A stretch of 11,076 bases of DNA from assembly GCA_017451975.1 (NCBI GenBank), contig JAFTNI010000018.1:1-11076 (forward strand), written 5' to 3'. The DNA comes from Clostridia bacterium (GTDB taxonomy: Bacteria; Bacillota; Clostridia; Oscillospirales; CAG-272). This document shows positions 6,586 through 11,076 of this stretch, piece by piece. The position numbers were made by a program, and so were the translations under genes. The notes beneath the pieces were generated by a model that did no database searches, was not told the origin of the DNA, and was given only the letters and a program-made list of their open reading frames with translations. Positions within the stretch are counted from its first letter, which is position 1, and every line of letters begins with the position of its first letter.

Positions 6586-7629
6586 ATGGAAAACAAAACA
6601 GATATCCTAAGCCTTTCGCACGCGGAGCTGCGCGAATTTATGGCAGAGCTCGGCGAGCCGAAATACCGCGCCGACCAGGTTTATACGTTCCTTATGCGCG
6701 GCGCATCCTCTTTTGAGGAAATGAACAACATACCGAAAACGCTTATTGAAAAATTAAACGAAAAAGCCTTCCTCGCCACTGCAAAGCAGGTGGAAAAGCT
6801 CGTTTCCAAGGACGGAACGGCAAAATATCTCTATGAAATGCACGACGGCGAGAAAATAGAAAGCGTTATAATGCGCTACCACCACGGCAACACCATTTGC
6901 ATTTCCTCCGAGGCGGGCTGCCCCATGGGCTGCGCCTTCTGCGCCTCTACCCTCGGTGGGCTTTCGCGCAAGCTTTTGCCCTCGGAAATGCTTTCCCAGG
7001 TTATTCAAACGCAGAAGGATATAGGCGAGCGCATAGACGGCATCGTGCTTATGGGCATAGGCGAGCCGCTTGATAACTACGATAACGTTATAAAATTCCT
7101 TCGCCTTGTAAACAGCGAAAAGGGGCTTAATATAGGCCTGCGCCACATTTCCCTTTCCACCTGCGGAATAGTGCCGCGCATATATGACCTTGCAAAAGAG
7201 GAGTTGCCCATAACGCTTTCCATTTCGCTCCACGCGGCAAACGACGAAACGCGCTCCTCGCTCATGCCCGTAAACAAGCGCTGGAACGTAGAAGCTCTGC
7301 TAACCGCCTGCAACGATTACTTTGCGGCTACGGGCAGAAGAATTTCCTTTGAATATACACTCATAAACGGCAAAAACGATAACGAAGAAACCGCGCGCGA
7401 GCTTGCGGCGGTGCTTCGTAAATATTGCAAAAATATGCCCATTCACGTTAACCTCATTCCCGTGAATGCGGTTAAGGAGCGCGGCTTTACGCCAAGCTCG
7501 AAGGACGGCATAAAGAAATTTATCGCGGTGCTGGAGAAAAACCACATCGTGGCAACGGTGCGCCGCCACCTCGGCTCGGATATAGATGCTTCCTGCGGTC
7601 AGCTCCGCGCAAAAAAAGCGGAGGGGTAA
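6586..7629 (+). CDS. rlmN: Dual-specificity 23S rRNA/tRNA adenine-C2 methyltransferase RlmN
   Basis: A 347-residue radical SAM enzyme that methylates C2 of adenine 2503 in 23S rRNA and adenine 37 in some tRNAs. The iron-sulfur motif CxxxCxxC is at Cys112, Cys116 and Cys119 (CPMGCAFC). It is followed by the SAM-binding GIGEPLDN stretch, and the C-terminal cysteine that carries the methyl intermediate is Cys337 in ASCGQL. The N-terminal region (LREFMAELGEPKYRADQVYTF and following) is typical of the RlmN accessory domain. The HMGCAFC-type motif and length fit RlmN rather than Cfr, although the two are homologous. ATG 6586 has AAAAGG at 6571-6576, 9 bases upstream. Of its 27 isoleucine codons, 14 are AUA by my count. 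Confidence 0.96.
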   Translation: MENKTDILSLSHAELREFMAELGEPKYRADQVYTFLMRGASSFEEMNNIPKTLIEKLNEKAFLATAKQVEKLVSKDGTAKYLYEMHDGEKIESVIMRYHHGNTICISSEAGCPMGCAFCASTLGGLSRKLLPSEMLSQVIQTQKDIGERIDGIVLMGIGEPLDNYDNVIKFLRLVNSEKGLNIGLRHISLSTCGIVPRIYDLAKEELPITLSISLHAANDETRSSLMPVNKRWNVEALLTACNDYFAATGRRISFEYTLINGKNDNEETARELAAVLRKYCKNMPIHVNLIPVNAVKERGFTPSSKDGIKKFIAVLEKNHIVATVRRHLGSDIDASCGQLRAKKAEG

Positions 7630-7729
7630 GGTTTTCAGGAAGAAGCTACCTCCCCTACCGAATATTATTAATTTCCCCTTGTTCCTTTGCACCATCTTAT
7701 TCTTATAAACATGAAAGGACAAAATTTTT

Positions 7730-8512
7730 ATGTTGCTCTATTGCGGAAAAAGCGACGTTGGTATGCGCCGCAAAATTAACCAGGATATTTACGGTGCCAT
7801 GCCTATTTGGGACGGCGATGCGCTTTTGCTCATCGTTTGCGACGGCATGGGCGGCCACAAAGCGGGCGATACCGCTTCCAAAACCGCCATGGAGGCATTC
7901 TGCGCCGTCGTTTCCTCGCGCCCCTGCACGGCAGATGACCCCGTTATTCGCTCTGATAGTATAAAAAGCACTTTGGTTGCCGCCGTCAAAGAGGCAAACG
8001 AAAGCGTATATAAGCTCGCCCAGAACCACGAAGAGTTCAAGGGCATGGGCACGACGCTCGTGGCGGCAATAGTTTCGCGCGGTATGCTCTACGCCGTGAA
8101 CATAGGCGATAGCCGCCTCTACCTTGTAACAAGGCACGAAGCAAAGCAGATCACGCGCGATCATTCATTCGTTCAGTTTCTTATCCAGACGGGGCAGATT
8201 ACCCCCGAGGAAGCAAAAAACAACCCCCGCAAAAACGTTATAACGCGCGCCATCGGCGTTGCATCCCGCACGGAAGTCGATTTCTTCAACATCAACCTTC
8301 GCAAATGGGGCAGCGGCTACATACTCCTCTGTACAGACGGGCTTACGAACTACCTTGATAACAAAATTCTTTTCGAGCTTCTTTTCCAGAGCCGCGAAAA
8401 GGTTCGCCCCACACCGCAGGAGGAGCTGGAAAAAAAGGTGGAAACGCTCGTTTCCTTCGCCAACAAATCGGGCGGAAGCGATAATATAACGGTTTTGCTG
8501 GCAAGATTTTAA
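7730..8512 (+). CDS. stp: PP2C-family protein serine/threonine phosphatase (PrpC/Stp)
   Basis: A 260-residue cytoplasmic metal-dependent phosphatase that reverses phosphorylation by the PASTA-type kinase encoded next door. PP2C motifs appear in order: SDVGMRRKINQD (8-19), CDGMGGHKAGD (from 37, metal ligands Asp38 and Gly39), GMGTTL, the NIGDSRLYLV strand, ITRAIG, CTDGLTNYL (Asp203) and GGSDNIT (Asp251, Asn252). The metal-binding aspartates are intact, so it should be active. AAAGGA at 7714-7719 lies 10 bases before the ATG, an acceptable but slightly long spacing. The 100-bp gap after rlmN has no clear promoter. The kinase begins 15 bases after its stop, so the two are very likely co-transcribed. 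Confidence 0.94.
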   Translation: MLLYCGKSDVGMRRKINQDIYGAMPIWDGDALLLIVCDGMGGHKAGDTASKTAMEAFCAVVSSRPCTADDPVIRSDSIKSTLVAAVKEANESVYKLAQNHEEFKGMGTTLVAAIVSRGMLYAVNIGDSRLYLVTRHEAKQITRDHSFVQFLIQTGQITPEEAKNNPRKNVITRAIGVASRTEVDFFNINLRKWGSGYILLCTDGLTNYLDNKILFELLFQSREKVRPTPQEELEKKVETLVSFANKSGGSDNITVLLARF

Positions 8513-8527
8513 AGAAAGGAGTTTAAC

Positions 8528-9931
8528 ATGGACGATTCCAAACAGTTTGTAGGCGCCACGTTCGACGGCCGCTATAAAATAGAGCGCGTTGTCGGCATAG
8601 GCGGAATGGCTTTCGTTTATGAAGCGACAGATGAGCAAACAGGCGGCAAAGTTGCGCTTAAACTTCTTAAAGAAAAGTTTTCCGACGATAACCGCGCTGT
8701 AAAACGCTTTATAAACGAATCCAAATCATTGGAGCTTTTAAATCACCCAAATATAGTAAAAATCCACGATATATCTGTAAAAACGAAGTATAAATATATC
8801 GTAATGGAATATATAAACGGCGTAACGCTTCGTAAATTCATGAACTACAAGCGCCCTCTTGAATGGCGCGAGGCGGTGGAGTTTACCGAGCAGATAGCGC
8901 TCGCGCTCGATAACGCGCACACAAAAGGCATAATTCACCGCGATATCAAGCCGCAGAACATTATGATAATGCAGGGCGGCAAGGTGAAGGTTACCGACTT
9001 CGGCATTGCGAAAATGCCCAACTCGGAATCGCTCACAATGGTGGATAAAGCCATAGGCACGGTTTACTATATCAGCCCCGAGCAGGCGAGCAGCCGAAAG
9101 ATCGACGCACGCAGCGACATTTACTCGCTCGGCGTTATGCTCTACGAAATGGTAACGGGTCAGATGCCCTTCACGGCAGACACACCCATAGCCGTTATAA
9201 TGAAGCACATGAACACGCCCCCCGTACCTCCCACGAAGCTGGTATCCACTATTCCCGCAGGGCTTGAGCAGATCATACTCTGCGCTATGGAAAAGAACCC
9301 AAAAAACCGCTACCAGAGCGCGGCGCAGATGCTTCGCCACCTGCGCAGGCTGAAGATGGACGAAAACACAGTTTTCACCATACCTAAGCCCGCACAGCGC
9401 ACGCCCACGAGCGAAACAACAATAAAGAAAACCACCGTTCACAGCGGCGGCGAGGAAAAGCCGAAATCTGCTTACGACGTGGACGAGCGCCCGCCCGTAA
9501 CACAGCCGAAGCACCCCGTGCGCACACCGAAGCACAGCTCTGCCTCTTCCCCGCCCGACGTAAAAACTTCGAAGCTGACAGAACCTACTATACCTACGGA
9601 AAAAAGAAAAATAGTTTCCGAGCCACCGCCGCGCCCGCGCACACCGGGTACACAGGGCACACCTCACGGCCATACAACACAAAGCACGGCGCGTCCCGCG
9701 CAGCCTAAGCCCGCGCAAACGCACGCACAGGGCACGAAGCGCAAGAAAAAACCGCTTTCCTCAACGGCTACGCTTATAATTATTATCATCTGCCTGCTTA
9801 TCGCCATTGCAGTAACGCTTTCGCTTATGGGCTCTATGGGCAATATGGAAGAAAGCGCATACAGCATATATACGGTAAGCCACAACGAGGCAGAAAACCT
9901 TCTGCTATATTTAAAACAGGTTGTTCTATGA
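8528..9931 (+). CDS. pknB: Membrane-anchored serine/threonine protein kinase, PknB/PrkC type, lacking PASTA domains
   Basis: A 467-residue Hanks-type kinase. The catalytic domain (about 16-276) is complete: glycine loop GIGGMAFVYEA (23-33), Lys45 in VALK, catalytic loop HRDIKPQN (137-144), DFG (157-159) and SPEQ (183-186) closing a Thr-containing activation loop. A Pro/Thr/Lys-rich linker (277-412) ends in a basic KRKKKP patch, followed by one membrane segment (about 415-434) and only about 33 outside residues. Orthologues at this locus normally carry several extracellular PASTA domains for muropeptide or lipid II sensing; none is encoded here. The stop (TGA) overlaps the rsgA ATG as ATGA, so the short end looks native rather than a recent break. 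AAAGGAG at 8515-8521 gives a strong start 6 bases before the ATG. Confidence 0.95.
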   Translation: MDDSKQFVGATFDGRYKIERVVGIGGMAFVYEATDEQTGGKVALKLLKEKFSDDNRAVKRFINESKSLELLNHPNIVKIHDISVKTKYKYIVMEYINGVTLRKFMNYKRPLEWREAVEFTEQIALALDNAHTKGIIHRDIKPQNIMIMQGGKVKVTDFGIAKMPNSESLTMVDKAIGTVYYISPEQASSRKIDARSDIYSLGVMLYEMVTGQMPFTADTPIAVIMKHMNTPPVPPTKLVSTIPAGLEQIILCAMEKNPKNRYQSAAQMLRHLRRLKMDENTVFTIPKPAQRTPTSETTIKKTTVHSGGEEKPKSAYDVDERPPVTQPKHPVRTPKHSSASSPPDVKTSKLTEPTIPTEKRKIVSEPPPRPRTPGTQGTPHGHTTQSTARPAQPKPAQTHAQGTKRKKKPLSSTATLIIIIICLLIAIAVTLSLMGSMGNMEESAYSIYTVSHNEAENLLLYLKQVVL

Positions 9932-10845
9932 CGGAAAATAAAGATTACGGTACAATAATCTCCTGCGTGGGCGGTCTTTACACCGTCCGCAAGCCAAGCG
10001 GAGAACGCGTGCGCGCCCGCGCACGCGGCGCTTTCCGCTATGAAAAAAGCTCCCCCCTCGCCGGCGACACAGTGCTTTTGCGCAAGGAAAAAGATTCATT
10101 TATGATAGATAAAATTTGCGAGCGCAGGAATTCGCTCGTGCGCCCGCCGCTTGCAAACGTAGATACGCTCTTCGTTTCGTTTGCGGCAATAGACCCCGTG
10201 CCAAATATACTCGGCATAGATAAGCTGCTTTCCGTTGCAGCCGCCGCAGGCATAAAAACCGCCGTGGTTATAACGAAAAGCGACCTTTCGGGCGACCTCG
10301 CCGCAAAATACGAGGAAATCTACAAAAAAGCGGGCTACCCCGTTTTCGTAACCTCCTCGCGTGACGGAAGCGGCGTAGAGCACGTGCGCGAATACATCGT
10401 AGGCGGCGGAAGCGGCAAGATTTACGCTTTCGCGGGCGCTTCCGGCATAGGCAAATCCTCTATAATGAACGCGCTTTTCCCCGAGCTTTCGCTGAAAACA
10501 GGCGAGCTTTCCGAAAAAATAAGCCGCGGTAAGCAGACCACGCGCACAGTAGAGCTTTTCCCCTTCACATTTTCAGAGGGAGAAACTGTTTTCGTGGCAG
10601 ACACACCCGGCTTTTCCATGCTGGAGTTTTCCGCCGTGGCGGGCTTCCGCAAAAAGGACCTCGCCGCAACCTTCCCGGAGTTTGCAGAGCACACAGCCAA
10701 CTGCCGCTGGCGCGACTGCACGCACACAAAGGACGGCGACTGCGGCGTTATAGAAGCCGTGAAACGCGGCGAAATCGCCAAGGAAAGGCACGAAAGCTTT
10801 CTTCTTATGTACGATGAGCTTTCCAAAATTCCCGAATGGAAATAA
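9928..10845 (+). CDS. rsgA: Ribosome small subunit-dependent GTPase RsgA (YloQ/CpgA)
   Basis: A 305-residue circularly permuted GTPase that binds the 30S subunit late in its maturation. The N-terminal OB-fold (about 1-75) precedes the permuted G domain, where the G4 motif TKSD (116-119) comes before G1 GASGIGKSS (170-178) and G3 DTPG (225-228). The C-terminal zinc site is canonical Cx4CxHx5C: Cys259, Cys264, His266 and Cys272. It starts inside the kinase stop codon (ATGA) with only a weak AGG at 9918-9920, so translation is probably coupled to pknB. In B. subtilis the orthologue CpgA is a PrkC/PrpC substrate, which suits this arrangement. The rpe and thiN genes that often follow are absent, at least for the next 231 bases. 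Confidence 0.96.
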   Translation: MTENKDYGTIISCVGGLYTVRKPSGERVRARARGAFRYEKSSPLAGDTVLLRKEKDSFMIDKICERRNSLVRPPLANVDTLFVSFAAIDPVPNILGIDKLLSVAAAAGIKTAVVITKSDLSGDLAAKYEEIYKKAGYPVFVTSSRDGSGVEHVREYIVGGGSGKIYAFAGASGIGKSSIMNALFPELSLKTGELSEKISRGKQTTRTVELFPFTFSEGETVFVADTPGFSMLEFSAVAGFRKKDLAATFPEFAEHTANCRWRDCTHTKDGDCGVIEAVKRGEIAKERHESFLLMYDELSKIPEWK

Positions 10846-10889
10846 AAAGCACGCGGTAAATAAAGCCCTGTTTCAAAGTCACTTTCCAT

Positions 10890-10912
10890 AAAAAAAGTGC
10901 GATAAATCGCAC
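10890..10912 (-). terminator. Intrinsic terminator reading on the minus strand
   Basis: GTGCGAT (10897-10903) and ATCGCAC (10906-10912) form a 7-bp stem with a very tight loop (6 bp with a 4-base loop in practice). Read on the minus strand, the stem is followed by seven T residues (complement of A 10890-10896). On the + strand no T-run follows. The signal therefore suits a gene entering from beyond the right edge in the opposite direction, converging on rsgA. It lies 45 bases after the rsgA stop. Confidence 0.5.
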
Positions 10913-10925
10913 CTCAACACCCCTG

Positions 10926-10943
10926 CCCCTCATTCATGAGGGG
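10926..10943. repeat. CCCCTCAT/ATGAGGGG hairpin
   Basis: CCCCTCA (10926-10932) and TGAGGGG (10937-10943) pair around a TTCA loop; the outer GC run makes it stable. It sits directly upstream of the 10950 repeat and may belong to it. On the + strand the following bases are TAAAATA, not a T-run, so terminator function for rsgA is doubtful. Confidence 0.5.
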
Positions 10944-10949
10944 TAAAAT

Positions 10950-11076
10950 AGGCTTCCCCTCTCATTAGGGGAAGCTGTCACCACAGGTGACTGATGAGGT
11001 GTACCATCGCTTATAAATTAAATTTTTCACTTTTGCAATAATACGAAAGAACACCTCATCCACCGCAAGCGGTCCC
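10950..11076. repeat. Second copy of the AAGGCTCCC intergenic repeat, cut by the window end
   Basis: This stretch shares the order of blocks seen at 6416-6540: AGGCT-CCCC, a complementary GGGG-AGCTG, then a TCAC/GTGA-type hairpin and GATGAGGTG. Visible pairs are GCTTCCCCT (10952-10960) with AGGGGAAGC (10967-10975), GTCACC (10977-10982) with GGTGAC (10986-10991), ATGAGGTGT (10994-11002) with ACACCTCAT (11051-11059), and ACCGC with GCGGT (11062-11073). The long-range 9-bp pair encloses a 48-base A/T-rich centre. The element is expected to continue past 11076 to a closing inverted end. No coding sequence is seen between rsgA and the window end. Confidence 0.6.

Noticed and set aside
6586..7629. 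Cfr, the antibiotic-resistance relative of RlmN
   Set aside because: Position in the conserved housekeeping block between rsmB and stp, together with the N-terminal domain, fits RlmN; nothing points to a resistance context.
7679..7709. TTGTTC with TTATAA as a promoter for stp-pknB-rsgA
   Set aside because: The match is weak, and the start site it implies falls on the ribosome binding site at 7714-7719.
8738..9724. A 328-codon minus-strand frame opposite pknB
   Set aside because: Same effect of codon bias; the product is an Arg/Cys/Val-rich string without domains, and the kinase on the other strand is complete.
9835..9931. A frameshift that removed PASTA domains from pknB
   Set aside because: rsgA begins in the kinase stop codon, so there is no remaining sequence in any frame that could encode PASTA domains.

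Overview
The window carries a conserved bacterial housekeeping cluster, all on the + strand: rpoZ, priA, def, fmt, rsmB, rlmN, stp (prpC), pknB (prkC) and rsgA. This order is the classic Firmicutes 'priA-def-fmt-rsmB-rlmN-prpC-prkC-rsgA' block. The protein style, together with intergenic palindromic repeats of the kind I associate with gut Clostridia, suggests an uncultured Clostridia bacterium, probably Oscillospirales-like. That placement is inference. No phage, CRISPR, tRNA, rRNA or insertion-sequence transposase is visible.

Layout. 1-215 has no recognisable gene and holds two GTAGGGG-type palindromic repeats. 216-2986 is rpoZ and priA, overlapping by one base (TAATG); coaBC, which sits between them in many Firmicutes, is absent. 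2987-3514 is a 528-bp non-coding, hairpin-dense island. It contains a possible MITE-like element and ends in two mutually exclusive hairpins at the def ribosome binding site. 3515-4950 is def and fmt, again overlapping by TAATG. 4951-5040 is a short gap with another GTAGGG palindrome. 5041-6357 is rsmB. 6358-6585 holds a 125-bp inverted-repeat element. 6586-7629 is rlmN. 7630-7729 is a 100-bp gap with nothing I can name. 7730-10845 is stp, pknB and rsgA, tightly packed, with an ATGA overlap between the last two. 10846-11076 has no gene; it holds a likely minus-strand terminator and a second copy of the 6416-6540 repeat family, cut by the window end.

How the genes fit together. RpoZ stabilises RNA polymerase and PriA restarts replication forks. 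Fmt and Def add and remove the N-terminal formyl group of new proteins. RsmB and RlmN methylate rRNA. RsgA matures the 30S subunit, and the Stp/PknB pair is a phosphatase/kinase signalling couple known in Bacillus subtilis to act on the RsgA orthologue CpgA. The cluster is therefore about gene expression and growth control.

No wholly new system is evident. The points most worth a second look are the kinase with no PASTA domains, the competing hairpins over the def ribosome binding site, the 2989-3410 hairpin island, and heavy use of the AUA codon.
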